Source of the DNA: Membranipora membranacea
Taxonomy: Eukaryota > Bryozoa > Gymnolaemata > Cheilostomatida > Membraniporidae
Assembly (NCBI GenBank): GCA_914767715.1
Contig: OU612074.1
Span: 5,287,501 to 5,351,500 of the forward strand
Direction of reading: 5' to 3'
DNA length: 64,000 bases
Shown here: positions 1-12,000 of the stretch, in pieces
How the letters are laid out: each line of letters begins with the position of its first letter
Position numbering within the stretch: position 1 is the first letter of the stretch
The notes under the pieces: generated by a model
What the model was told of the DNA's origin: nothing
Seen by the model: only the letters and a program-made list of their open reading frames with translations
Databases searched by the model: none
Translations under genes and position numbers: made by a program

Positions 1-26
1 CCTCGGCGGGGATTTGAACCTGGGCC
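1..26 (-). repeat. 3' end of a tRNA-derived SINE (B box)
   Basis: On the minus strand the first bases read as a Pol III B box (GGTTCAAATCC) followed by a short tail. The flanking stem is not complementary, so this is not an intact tRNA T-arm. It looks like the edge of a tRNA-derived SINE cut by the window border. Confidence 0.4.
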
Positions 27-2794
27 TCCCGCAATATAGATGTTGATGCTACCTTGCACAGCAATATCTATTCATTACAGCATATCCAATTGTATAATAT
101 TGACTAGAACTGTAAAGGCTTATACTATGGCTATACAATATCAATAATGAAAGTAATTTATTTAGCAGGCAGGGTTAATTACACAATAATGGTTGCTGGT
201 TGGGTAATGATATATAGGTCAGTTTCTGACAATTCTAGAATTGTACAGAATTGTCAGACAATTCTTGGGTATGAAACGCAGTGATAATGTTAACTTCCCT
301 GAATTACTTGACATGAATATCTGAGCCAAGTTTTTATATTCATCTACATTACAGAATATAAAATTTCCAGTCTATTCTCATCTAAGCATAGCCAAAGTGA
401 AACAAGACATATTGGTAACACATATGCAGTTTGTTGATATGACTGGTGTGCGGGCGTTTATGATGGTCCAAGTCATTGTTGATAGCTTGGCTGAGCAATT
501 ACCTACCTCGTATATTCATGGATCATGTACATAAGGTTATTCCTTGGGGGCAAATTGGTCCACCACAGTTTATCTATCTCGTTATATCTATTGATGTCTC
601 CTATCACATTCTGTTTCAAGGATGGATATACATATCTCCCTGTCAAATGCTCTCCGGATTTGGTCTTGTTGATTGTGGTTTGGTGTTGTTTTCATCATGA
701 GTCAAAAATAATTTGACAGTAAAAATCTAGTGAGCCTCCTATGTGGCTGTAGCGTCTAAGATGCTATTCGAGCCATGGTGGCATGCCTTCATCTGAAGCT
801 GAGTTTTTGGAAGAGAATGGTGCCCTCTCTTGTCGGTCAAGCTAAATCACTTGTCTAACATAATATATTTAAAACCTTATAGTTTCTTATTGTCGAAGAT
901 GGACACTTACAATCCTACCCTTCACAATAAACATTTAACAAAGATGAAAATTTTTCATTTAAATGCTCATTTAATGGAGTTGTCTTTTCAACATCAGGTA
1001 TGGCACAACTCCTAGGTGAACAAAATTGTCGAAGATTGCCAATTAGTTGGGTTTATTGGGTTGACTTAGAAACAAACAAACTTCATCATTACTATTTCTG
1101 TATTTTGAGGTGAATGAAGCTACACAACAGTTTCATCTTGCATTAAAACCGTTCTCAATGATTAAACTAATTTTTCAATTTTTCAATTACAGTGCCGAGC
1201 ATTTCAGACTCAGCAACTTCACATTTCTTTAAGGTTATCTGTTTAATCGTAGCAGTAGGTTTACCAAATCCTTGAAATAAGATATAAATGAGGTACATGC
1301 CGATCCTGAGACAAACAATTCGTAGTTCGTAATTCATTTCTGGTAAATTTTTGCTGCATTCACTTTACAAACTGAAAGTTCATGTTTAGCTCTTTATTTC
1401 AAATTTCAAGTACTAAATACACACAGGGTCACAGAGGTAAAAACTTCAATGTAGAGTCACTGTTTGTAGGACAGCACCATTGTAGAGGTGCGCCGACTCC
1501 AGTTGAGAAACTCTTTTCACAACCTAATCTCCAGCTGTCAGTGAGACTGAACCTGTTATACATCCAGCTATCGGCACACTACTCAACAATCCTCATAATC
1601 CAGCCTTCTCTAGCGGGTCCTGCTAAGGGTACTGAAAAAAAACACTTTTTAGTCACCATAATTACAAGTATAGATTTTGCAAATTACCTAGCACAAATAT
1701 TATAGAGTTCTTATTAATTGTACATAGTGACAGTTCACCTTGTGCAACAGGTAAGCATGACTCTAACTTAAGCAGCGAACACAAGTATCATTTTAAAAGC
1801 CACTTTCATTTCAATTATGATGCCTCCTAACAGATTACTGAATATGTAGTAATAATAAGTAGTAGTTGGTATAAGACAACAGCCCGATGTGATTCAAACT
1901 TATGTTAAGAGAAAAACCCGGAAAATACAATTCAAAACTGACTATTCAGCGATATAATGAAAACTGAGAAAGTAGACTTACTTTGACACAGTGCATAGCT
2001 CAGAGTCACTGCTATGAGGATAATTACCAGGCTGTAAGTGCAAAACAATTAAAGTTATATTCTAAGAGCTTGTGAAAAATATTTTGATGTTTCCATGAAC
2101 ATCAACGTGCCTGGATACGTTGTCATATCCATATCAGGGTCTAGACAGACTTTCCTTAAAACTTTCTATACTAATAAGAACCAGTGAAATGGCAAGATGA
2201 TGTTCAGATATATATTTAGTTGGTGGGGAGGTATATGTGCGGCCCTAATTGTATGAGACGACAGTCAATAACTGACAAAATGAGGCTGATATCTCAGCAT
2301 TGCCTAATGGGCAAAGAATTTGCGCCGACCAATCTTCAAAATCAATAAATAAAAGAAGTATTGTAGCTAAATGACCAATGGTGGCTGCCAATTCATTGTA
2401 GGTTAATGACTGGTGGTGAGGATGTATTATAGGTAAATGGTCAGTAGCACAAGTGCTCAACGGTTATATTAAACTGTCGGTATTTGACAGTCTTTGTAAT
2501 GTGTGTACAAATGACAAGCAAATCGAACTTGTTTCAATCAAAAATATTTCATCAAAGTATCTATAAATATCTGCACTAACTGCTGGTGTCAAAATTCTTC
2601 TCAGTCATGTTTGCTCTTAAAAGGCAATCAATTTTATTTATTCTGACGCTGTGACAGTGTGGCTTGTTTGTGTCCTGAATACGGAATACCTACAGCTAGC
2701 TTTAGTCCTGTGGCGGCCTACCAAAAATGTGGCTAGAAATGCAACTTCATTTACGAAATTGGATGGATAAATTCTAAGAGTGGAAGCTAGGGTA
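27..2794. other. Intergenic DNA, no supported gene
   Basis: Only short open frames occur here. None has good splice borders, a recognisable domain or convincing residue composition. The DNA is AT-rich and nothing specific can be assigned. Confidence 0.5.
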
Positions 2795-3880
2795 GCTTTT
2801 TGAGGCGATCGCAATGGTGATAATGTACCTTACACAAAGTTGCACAATAAGCAGCAAATTGCCAAAAACGCTGCCGAAAATGGCCAAAATTGCTGTTTTT
2901 TTTAGATTTCAAAGGTCTGTTCTGTGCTCACCTTATAAGTTGGGCTACTCAAACTCTGCAATCGGATTCATACATACCTTGGTCAGTTTTTGGTATAATA
3001 TCAGCATGATATCTCAAATATTGAGTGAATGACCAACCTTATAAAAAGTGATAACCCCGCAAAAAAAGAGAAAGTGATCAAAAAATGATGATATGGTTCC
3101 AAATCATCCAAAACCTGAAAGAGCATGTCATAATTAGTGGATCTACAAGTTTACATGGGTCTGCTATCATAAATAGCTGAGATGTGGCCAGCAACGGTCG
3201 CAATACCCCTTATATCATCTGTATATAACTATCATTGAAACAACACTACTTTTTCAATTTTGCAGGCGCCTCAAAAACTGACTTCGACTGTTCGTATCGA
3301 TCTGATTTTTTATGGTGGTTTTGTATTGACTCAATAAATGACCAAAAATTTTTCTTCAGCACTACGCACCTTTTTGATGATACTTGAAGGAGTTTTGCTT
3401 TTGCTTTAAACGCTATATAACCTTATACAGACGCTTTTTATGATATTATAAAGGAAACCAAAGAATATGCACTATTTGAAAAACGACACACTCAGAGCAT
3501 TAAAAACTGGTCTTATGCGATGAGAGGGTCAATACACAGTCACATGAAAAAATCAGACCAATTAGAACATTCGAAGCCTGTTTTTTAGGCAGCAGAATAA
3601 TTGAAAAAGTAGTTTCGCTTTAATGATAGTTATACACAGGTGATAAAAGGGGTATTGAAACCGTTGTTGGCCACATCTCGGCTTTTTATGATAGTAGACC
3701 CATGTAAAGTTGTAGATCCACTAATTATGACATGCTTTTTCTGATTTAGGATGTTTTGAAACCATATCATAATTTTTTGATCACTTTCCCTTTTACCGGC
3801 AGTGTTTTTGGCAATTAGCGGCCGATGGTGCAACTATGTGTATGGTACAATATTACAATTGCGATCAGCATGAAAAACTG
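2795..3880. mobile_element. Foldback element: ~1.1 kb imperfect inverted repeat
   Basis: The right half (about 3,480-3,880), read on the minus strand, repeats the left half (about 2,795-3,330). Shared blocks include GATCGCAAT, TTGCCAAAAACRCTGCC, GTCATAATTAGTGGATCTAC, GATGTGGCCA and CTGATTTTTT. The left arm has an extra segment of about 180 bp (2,877-3,055). No transposase frame is visible, so this is best described as a non-autonomous foldback or long-TIR transposon. Its transcript could form a long double-stranded RNA. Confidence 0.75.
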
Positions 3881-4002
3881 TACCAGAAAAAACCGACAAA
3901 CCTTATCCATCCAAAAGTGAAAATGGAAGTGATAAGATAGGAGGGGGCTGCCAAAGGACTACTTAGCATCGCAAGCCATAGTTTAAGGTCAGAATTAACA
4001 AT

Positions 4003-4225
4003 GTGAGATAACTTCACAGCTTTCTTTGGAGGACCCAGGAGGGTCAGGAGAAGGAGCGGCAGATGCTGTGAGATAACTTCACAGCTTCCTTTGGAGGACC
4101 CAGGAGGGTCAGGAGAAGGAGCGGCAGAAGCTGTGAGATAACCTCACAGCTTTCTCGGATGACTCATGAGAGTCAATAAAAAGGGAGGGCAGAAGCTGTG
4201 AGATCTCAAGTTCTCACAGCTCAGG
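4003..4225 (+). repeat. 65-bp tandem repeat, about 3.3 copies
   Basis: The block starting GTGAGATAAC recurs at 4,003, 4,068, 4,133 and 4,198, an exact 65-bp period. Each unit begins with its own small palindrome (GCTGTGAG...CTCACAGC) followed by GGAGGACCCAGGAGGGTCAG. The last copies diverge. Confidence 0.85.
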
Positions 4226-4283
4226 AGATTTCAGATAAAGAGAATGGAGCCAGGTGATACCAGACGGCGTCAACCACTTCAAA

Positions 4284-4415
4284 ATAATGTATATAATTAA
4301 AACCTTTTTATCAGACATAAATTAAAGTCCAATCTCCGTCTTTTTGGAGGGTTCAAACGCAAACATTTAAATGATATATATAATTAAAACCTTTTTATCA
4401 GACACAAAACCTAAA
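4284..4415 (+). repeat. Direct duplication with ~86-bp spacing
   Basis: The stretch TATATAATTAAAACCTTTTT followed by ATCAGACA occurs at about 4,289 and again at about 4,377. Both copies are followed by a related AAATC(A/T)CCGC/T sequence. This appears to be a local tandem duplication with no coding role. Confidence 0.7.
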
Positions 4416-4852
4416 TCAAATCTCCGCTTTTGTCAAGAAGATGGGCAAATGCAACCTCCGGTTTATTGGCCATGCTCACTCGCCGTGATGAACCCCGGTG
4501 CATATAAAAACCGGGGGTACATCAAGGCAGGGCAGTTCTTTTTGGAGAGCCCTCAGCAGCATATCACTCTGCAATATTACTATTATTTTGGAGCTTACTA
4601 CGACTTACTGTTTTGGAGTTGACCTATTCTGACCTTTTACACAGGAAACTTTGACGGTATGATAGAGCATGGTTTATTTTTTACGATGACTGTTTAAACT
4701 TATTTCCACCATTCAATCAAAATAAAGTCTTATTTTAATGTCGAAAGGCATCTCAACTATGAGTCATTAGTAAATTGAATTAATATCTCCTTGTAACAAA
4801 ATTCTAAAGAACACTGTTGCGGATATATTTGATTAGGTAAACAAAACACTTT

Positions 4853-4900
4853 TGTATGGAGTTGCCTTCTTCCTCAACAGGAAGAAGTTAACTCCATAAA
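4853..4900. repeat. Short hairpin, ~20-bp arms
   Basis: TATGGAGTT-GC-CTTCTTCCT pairs with AGGAAGAAG-TT-AACTCCATA around a 4-nt CAAC loop. The loop is too small for a typical animal pre-miRNA. It is most simply a relic of a palindromic transposon. Confidence 0.65.
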
Positions 4901-5389
4901 AAAAAACATGAGCAAAATGAATGAAGTAGTGGTGTCTGTTCTGCTCGGGTATTCGGCCCCAAGTGGGTCGAATATGCGACAACAACATGTAAGCCGAAAG
5001 TTTAACCGTTGGCTTTGAAAATTATCTGACCATAGTCAATATGCATAAACATGGAAGAACCATTCAGCAACAACCACATTTTATCATTCATTCCAGCAAA
5101 CGAGGGAACCATTGGCTTATGATAAATGATGATATGATATTTTATTGCTGCAACAAAATAGTGTTTTTTTTTAATTTGATTGGTTTAAAAATTCTGTGGC
5201 AATCAACATGTGACACATTAAGAAAAAACAATTCAGCAGAGAGATGACCAAGCATTTGGATGTAGTCTGATGATAAATCTATTCAAGTACTTTGATGATC
5301 GGCATACACAGGAGAAGAGGTTTACCCCTTGACTCTGAGGGTACGCCTTCTCTGATGTATGATATTTTAGATGGGTTTCTGTGAGGAGG

Positions 5390-7037
5390 TTATCTGGCGT
5401 CATCTCCCTTTGGTGCAGGAACTGGTTTTGATGTCCCTGGTCCACTTGAAACTGCTCCACCAGAACTTCCACATGCTGAGAGAGAGACCAAAAAATCAAT
5501 TATGTTTTGTAGAAAAGCAAGCTACTGAACATAAGCCAAAGTTTAATTACATTACACCAAAATATTTTGACATGATTTCTAACTTTGACTCTGATTACAC
5601 AAAATGAGTTTGAAAGATCGCCGGAATAATTTGTGCAGCTGTTTAGTGTGGTTGCAAAACTTTTCGGTGCACTATGCCTCAGAATCTAAAATCACCCAGA
5701 GCACACGTTAGCCACTCAGACAACCATATGAGAGGTTTTTCTAACAAAACAACTACACTACACTACTGGGATCAGAGATAGCTCAGTGTTAGGGGCGGCT
5801 GATTTGGGATCATAAGGTTCTAGGTTCGAGCCCTTCTGTTTTTCTACTATTACCTGACTGCCATTCACCCTAGCCGACCTGGTTCGAATAATGAATCACA
5901 GGTTTGCCATATTATTGCCAGTACCTTAAAAAATATGAAATCATCCTCCAAAACAAACACTCAAATCAATTACAACCAACTGTCACACATCACTCATATC
6001 TCGAACTCAGACAAATCCAATGAATAATCACAACAACTTCACTGATGGAATAATTATTTTATACTCATCCATCTCACACCGAAAATGTGTACTATCAGTA
6101 GTAATCAAGAATTGAGAATTGTGGGTGTCAATCACCTGGTACTGTCTCATACTTCTACCCTCCCCTCTAATTAGAGGCCTTACAGCTTCAAACACAGGCA
6201 GTGTCAGCCGGCTTGGACACGGACAATGGACAAAATCGGACTAAAGGAATCGTAAAAAGAATCAATTTCCTTGTTTGAGTAAAATGTAGTTCTGTTAGTT
6301 GAGAATGATTTACAGGTTATGGTCACAGCCAGCCCTTGAGGGTGGATGTAATCAGGCGGAAGGTGTGGTGAGCCAGGGAACACAGTCATCTTCAACACAT
6401 TTCTGCAAAACATGAGGCTTTTTCAGATTTCAAATGCTCAATAACTTACCTATTTTTGTTACGCCAATAACCAACCCCGCCCTCCCCCCTTCGACAACTG
6501 CCCTTATCCACAATCATATTTGCAAGCAACAGCTAACTTAGAAGGGGGGAATTTGTTATCCATAACCAGGAGTATCATGTTCTCAGTAAATTTGTAGACA
6601 AATTTACTGCCTCTGTGGATGCAGGGTTGGTTGACCACATAACCTGCTATCACAGAGGGTACAAACTTGTTCTTGCAAATTTGAACAACAGCTATGTAAT
6701 AATACTAAAGAGAGTATGTCAGGTCACTCACTAGATCTTTTACGTCGGGCGTCTCCTGGCCCACTAGGTGCTGATTGAGCTGGACATGGTGAAGTAGCAT
6801 ACACACAGCAGCTAGATACTAACACAGCCATCACTAGCCATATAACGAAAAGTCTAAAAGCATCAATATTTGTTTATATTTCAATCATTTTTATTATTTT
6901 CCAAATTTTTATTCAAAGGGAATTGACACAGTGTGAAACTGCAAAGAATTAAAGAGCCAAGATTTGACAAGATTGTGAGTATTTTTCACGGTAACGTAGG
7001 TGATACTTGATATAATATCAGTTAACGCTTACTTCAT
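5390..7037 (-). CDS. Small secreted precursor peptide with RRKR site, unknown family
   Basis: Three coding exons join in frame: 7,033-7,037 (ATG AA), 6,732-6,853 and 5,390-5,475 (ending TAA). Donors are GTAAGC and GTGAGT; acceptors are TTTTAG and CTCTCAG. The product is 70 residues. Residues 1-22 form a hydrophobic signal peptide (MKLFVIWLVMAVLVSS). A short Ser/Pro/Gly region follows, then a tetrabasic RRKR at 39-41 of the GDARRKRS stretch, a furin-type processing site. The C-terminal part contains one Cys, an SSGPG block and ends GDDAR. SGPG and a (G)DAR block occur on both sides of the cleavage site, so the precursor may have an internal duplication. AATAAA lies downstream at 5,141-5,146 (minus). 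I recognise no family. A secreted regulatory or defence peptide is inference only. The weakest point is the five-base first coding exon. Confidence 0.6.
5763..5890 (+). mobile_element. tRNA-derived SINE
   Basis: A Pol III A box (TAGCTCAGTG at 5,779) and a B box (GGTTCGAGCCC at 5,823-5,833) are correctly spaced, as in a tRNA, but the flanking arms do not pair into a cloverleaf. This is a SINE head inside intron 2 of the small-peptide gene region. Confidence 0.6.
6586..6660. repeat. Two adjoining small palindromes
   Basis: AGTAAATTTGT pairs with ACAAATTTACT (6,586-6,609), immediately followed by CCTCTGTG...CACAGAGG (about 6,611-6,658). Together they look like the ends of a degenerate palindromic element in an intron. 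Confidence 0.5.
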
Positions 7038-9049
7038 GTTCAAGTTCAGACTCTCCCTTTCTCTAACACTAAATGAAACTGTAAATCATGTGATCGTTAC
7101 AAACATATTAATAACTGTCAATATGGAAAGCAATAAATGTTAATGTCAAATTAATAGTAAGCACCTAGTTGTGACTACATATGTAGTGTTGGTAGAACTA
7201 ATAAATCTTTAGTTTAGAGACTGACAGGCAGGTGGGAGTGAAATGAGAGGAGTCACTAGTATGTATCAATCTATGAGAATTTCTGGCAAAGCATATGATT
7301 TTTCTTGTAAACATGTGTGAATAAATTCGTTATTTCATTAAAGTTTGCCCAAAATCTCTGAAAATTTAGTACCTTGACGCTGCCTAACTTGGTATGGCCC
7401 AATCTCTGAGTTTGCCTATTTAGGTCTACTCGCTCATTTCCCACCCAAACATGATTTTCTGACAAAACTCAGCGGGTCGTAGTGGCACATGGTCACCGCA
7501 GAGTCAAGCTGCTTGAGGGAGCATCTCTAAGTGATAGGTAAGCTCCTACTAATACCTAGTGGTACATAGCCCTGTTCACACGGCTACGGGTTTTGGAACC
7601 AAAGCCAAAAAACCAAAAAACCAAAAAACCCGTGGCCGTGTGAACAGGGTTAAGTGGTACACCTATAGCAAATAAGTATTTGTGAGGGAAAGTTGCAAAG
7701 AAAAGAGATTTCAAGAGTTTGTGATACTGACTGCAAGCAAAGGGCCGGACCTGAGCAAGTGCACTGTCATCTTTCAGCAATGCGATCTCGGCGGCAGCGT
7801 GAACTTGTTGCCGCGGAAAGCGTAGAGTTCGACTGCTTGCTGTGGCGGCCTGTGGTGTCAAACTGCGAGCAGTCTGGTGCCAAGCGTCCCATCAGTTTCT
7901 CGGCCCAATGCACAGGAACCTGTAACCACCATCAAATATTTGCAGCACATTATGTTTAGTTGTAAGGTTGGCTTTCTTGGTTTTAAACCACATATTCAAC
8001 ATCTACATAACTGATATGACAGAGACTATCATGTATTACAAAAACAATCAACCCTTCATGTCTCTGAACCTTTAGATTGAGAGGATACAAGCTTTGACTG
8101 CCTAATTTTGAGTACAACCCTTTGTGTGGAACTCAAGCTATGCTTTTTGAATTTGTCTGCACACAAAACAGGGTAAGACAATCACATGTCACTATCAATT
8201 ATAACTGAGACATAATGCTTTCTTCTGAATTCCGAAATATATATTCCCCTTCGACATCAGTTAACTGTTTGCTCAATCTCCAACCACTAAAAGAAGCACA
8301 TTAAGGTGAAATTATTGTCTGGTCAGTCTAAAGGCAACAGGGGGAACTGACTCCTCTAGAAAGCTATAATAAGTTGCTTAAAATAAAAACACTAAAATTA
8401 AATGACCCTTGTCAAATATTCTTTTCCCTAAAATGCTTACAGTACCTTAGCTGGTATTGCTCTGCGACCACACTCAGATGCGAGAGCCTTCCCGGACATT
8501 TCGGAACTTATGTTATTGAGGTAATTTGAGGGAATCAAGGAAGTGACCAAAGATTGTTGGCGTACCATAAAATATAACTTGGCAGAGAGTGATACTAGGA
8601 CGGTGTCATAATTCCAATTTATAATCATTACTTGGTGTATTATGACTTAGGAGTGGGAGAACTAAATGATATTGCATTGTGAGTGACTACGATAGCTTAT
8701 AGTGTCAGAATTATTGGGTGGGTTTGTTTGTATGTATGTATCTATATATTTATTTCAATAAGAAATCATTTTCAACATGATAACATGTAAGATGACCATT
8801 ATAATTCTTCTGATCCACATGATAAAAAGAAAAGGAGAGAGTGTGTTAATATTAGTGTTGAGCAAAAAACTATACCAAGGAGATTTCAGGCTATAGTTTA
8901 GGTCTGGTTTGTGCGCTATGTGGTGTGGGAGATATTATTGTATGTTTCATTTAACGTTCGTTAAAAGCAACTGAGGTATGAGTCAACAAAATATAGATTA
9001 ATAAATATAAAATACTGACAGATGAGATTTATATTATTATGTATCCTTG
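7038..9049. other. Intergenic, with a GC-rich island near 7,740-7,930
   Basis: No gene can be supported between the small-peptide gene and the SOD gene. A patch at 7,740-7,930 is clearly more GC-rich than its surroundings. It has open frames of up to about 100 codons on both strands, but they match nothing I know and lack convincing splice borders. A TTTATT at about 8,749 gives AATAAA on the minus strand and may be the SOD polyadenylation signal. Confidence 0.4.
7567..7653. repeat. Perfect-stem hairpin element
   Basis: CCCTGTTCACACGGC-ACGGGTTTT pairs with AAAACCCGT-GCCGTGTGAACAGGG. The loop contains a short A-rich tandem (CCAAAAAA repeated). This looks like a very small MITE or hairpin. Confidence 0.8.
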
Positions 9050-12000
9050 TTATGAGCTCCAGAATGCATTAGTTGGATCATAAGCAAGGTCGGGGTGGCT
9101 CACACCGTCCCATTCTGTTACAGCGATGGTACCACAGCCTACTCTGGTAGACTTAGAACCTGCATGTACAGTGATAGATCTACCGAGTACGCTAAGAACC
9201 CCACTCAGCTTTACCTGTCAAAGAGAAACATAGACTATCAATATAGATAAAAGAACATGATCCCGTATCACAGTTTGATATTATTTCAGTTTGGTTAACT
9301 GGTTAATACTAATACAATAGCAGGTAGTAGCTCTCATCACAGGTTAGTATCTAATGTCTGTATCTATTATAACACTTATTTGCAAATAGTATATTTCATA
9401 TATTCTATATTCTATATCTATAAAATATTGTATATATTCATATATTTTAACTATTAACTATGAATAGATAGAAATTCATATATTTTGGTTTATTAATGAA
9501 ACACTTTCCGAGAGATACAACATACAGTAGTGCGCATACCGCTGCAAAACACACAGGACTTATGCTAAAAACCTTGAGTCCAGCGAGGATGATGACCTTT
9601 CTCTAAATCAATCTCCTCATGGCCGGCCCCATCCGGCCACCCGTCTCATGGCCTTCTATAGTACAACCTCCTCACAGCCGGCAGCATAAAGCCACCCGTC
9701 ACTTCACTGCGCCTTCACTCCCATACCTCACTGCACTTTGTCAGTCTGTGCATTGTGTCATAAGAGGTGTGTTTTCGCTGTAGCGCTCTATACTTCCTGA
9801 CTTAGCGCTTGCAGTAGTGAATAATAAATAACAAACCAAATCCAATAAACAATTAGCCGAATAGCGCATCTAGGAAAAAGTCACATCTTACTCTGATCTG
9901 TATCACATGATTTTACATATATGCTGTTCACAATGTACCTCATCAGCGAAAATAAAGTTCACAGAGATACTACTATCTCTGTCTCTCTCCTGTAATTGTA
10001 GGGTAACTGGGTGAAGAGTTCATACCTGTGGATCTACGAGGTTAACATTAGAGAAGACATCTCCCTGTGAGCTCAGATCAGCTGGTAGTGTTAGTCTAGC
10101 GATATCTCCAGCATGTCTCTCAGCAGTACTTGGATCATTGCTGTGCTCACCACCGCATGGGTTATAATGTCCTCCTAAACACAGACAAAATCACCTAACC
10201 ATTACATGGACGATCTAGTTTTGTTCAAAGATCCATGTTCACGCCGATGAAACAAATTTTTCGAAGTGTTTATGCAACAGGGAGGATGAAAATGTAATTT
10301 ATACTTGTCTTTCATGCTGCTGTTTGAAAATCTGTGTATAGATACAGCATCATCATTTATTATCTATTTACACAGTCAGATAGTCATTCCGATCTTGGAT
10401 TAAAGAAGCTTTGAGGCTGCAGCCTTTTAAAGTTGAATTCAATCATCCAACTTCGGTGACAAAAACTGTCATCTTTTTAATGCGCAATAACTAACAGGTA
10501 GTCTTAAATTATGCATTTTCCCTACATCACTATGGGAGTTGTCTGTTGTTCTTGTATGTTAAGACAATAATCACATAGATTGGTAGAATACATATTAATT
10601 TATAGAGTCATATATAGAGACGTACCTGTAGAAGTGCATGTTGGGTTGATTTCTCCTTTTTGATGGACATGAATAGAGAAGAGATTACTATCAAATAAGA
10701 AAGTACTCAGTCCTGTGAAGGTAGCTACAAATATACAACACAACATAATAAATACAAAGAGACAATACAACAATAATAATAATACAAGAACATAATAATG
10801 AAATATAAACTGCTGTCTGTCGTCATCCACTAGAAGTCAGACTTTACTTTACACATAACTTTATTCTTTTTGTTATCTCATTCAACAGTATGAACAACCT
10901 AATTTTGCAGCATACTTCATATTTGTGACAAGATAAACCAACAAACCAGGCAAACTAGGGTATATTATACATCAAAGACAATATATAAAGACATATTTTT
11001 ATCATATCACTTCATATGAGATTGATCTGTGTGGTTTTGTAAGTGACTGAGCTTTCACAATTATCAAAAATATGTACGCAAAATAAATCATTTGTAGTAT
11101 TTTCCGATAATTGAAATATTTGTTTGATCGTCCAAATGGTTTATTTTAGGTACATATCTTTGACAATTGTGGAAGCGCTGTCCCTTAGCCAACCACAAAT
11201 ACCAAGTAAGATGGAAGTGAGATAAAGCAATGAGGAGATTGATTTACTTCCTTACACTGCACAGGTGATCAATGAGAGAGAGAGAGAGAGAGAGATTGTT
11301 TTTATTGCTTGTCATCAATGACGAAGCTAAATTATAGTGACTGTAAGAAGGCGTTATCATTTAGGAGTCTGATACTAAAGGGTATGAAACTGTTTAAAAA
11401 ACGAGTTGTTCGACACTCAGCTGATATAAATGTTTTCCTACCTGGAACATAATTGTCATTAATAAAATTTACTGCAGTACTAAAAATTTGGTCTCAGATC
11501 AGATTAGAAATGTCTAGGTCTGTAGATCTAGGGGACACTGGGAGGCACTGCCTACCCTAAAGGCTAAATAATGATGCCTGAAACCACTATAATCCAATAA
11601 TCCATCCAAATCAGTATCGGAGAGTATTTTAATTTGCTATTTATATAAATTAAATTCCCTGGGAGGCTGCACCACCTGGAACTTACAGCGACCTTCCTGG
11701 AGTTACTTCGGACCCGACCAGCCTATTCAACACAACCACAGGCCAAGGACAGTTGGTTTCCCACCTCACTAAATTTAGATTAGCCAATTATCCCTCATGG
11801 CTGGTCGTGGTGCAAACCTTGGTGACCAGATCTATTATTGTTTACCATTGTCTCAAATACAATAGCATAAGAAACTCCCCCCCCTCCCGTTACAACATCC
11901 AACTGTCATCCAGAAACTAAAAACACACATCGAGTTTCCAGATCTTGTTGGCTTCATTCCTCAGTCTTGCAAGTTTTATAACCATTAGATGCAAGAGCAA

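Noticed and set aside
4853-4900. Candidate microRNA hairpin
   Set aside because: The arms are only about 20 bp and the loop is 4 nt, too short for a typical Drosha/Dicer precursor.
5779-5833. Possible tRNA gene
   Set aside because: A and B boxes are present, but acceptor and T stems do not pair. The same type of head recurs at 17,524, 41,105 and 52,815, as expected for SINEs.
6204-6413. Open frame with a Met at 6,413 between exons 2 and 3 of the small secreted gene
   Set aside because: Its acceptor does not match the phase of exon 2: joining gives an immediate stop (K-M-C-stop). The exon at 5,475 matches phase and composition better. It remains possible as an alternative terminal exon.
7556-7959. 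Overlapping frames of 88-101 codons in the GC-rich patch
   Set aside because: Both strands are equally open, as expected from base composition, and one frame runs straight through the 7,567-7,653 hairpin. No motif is recognised.
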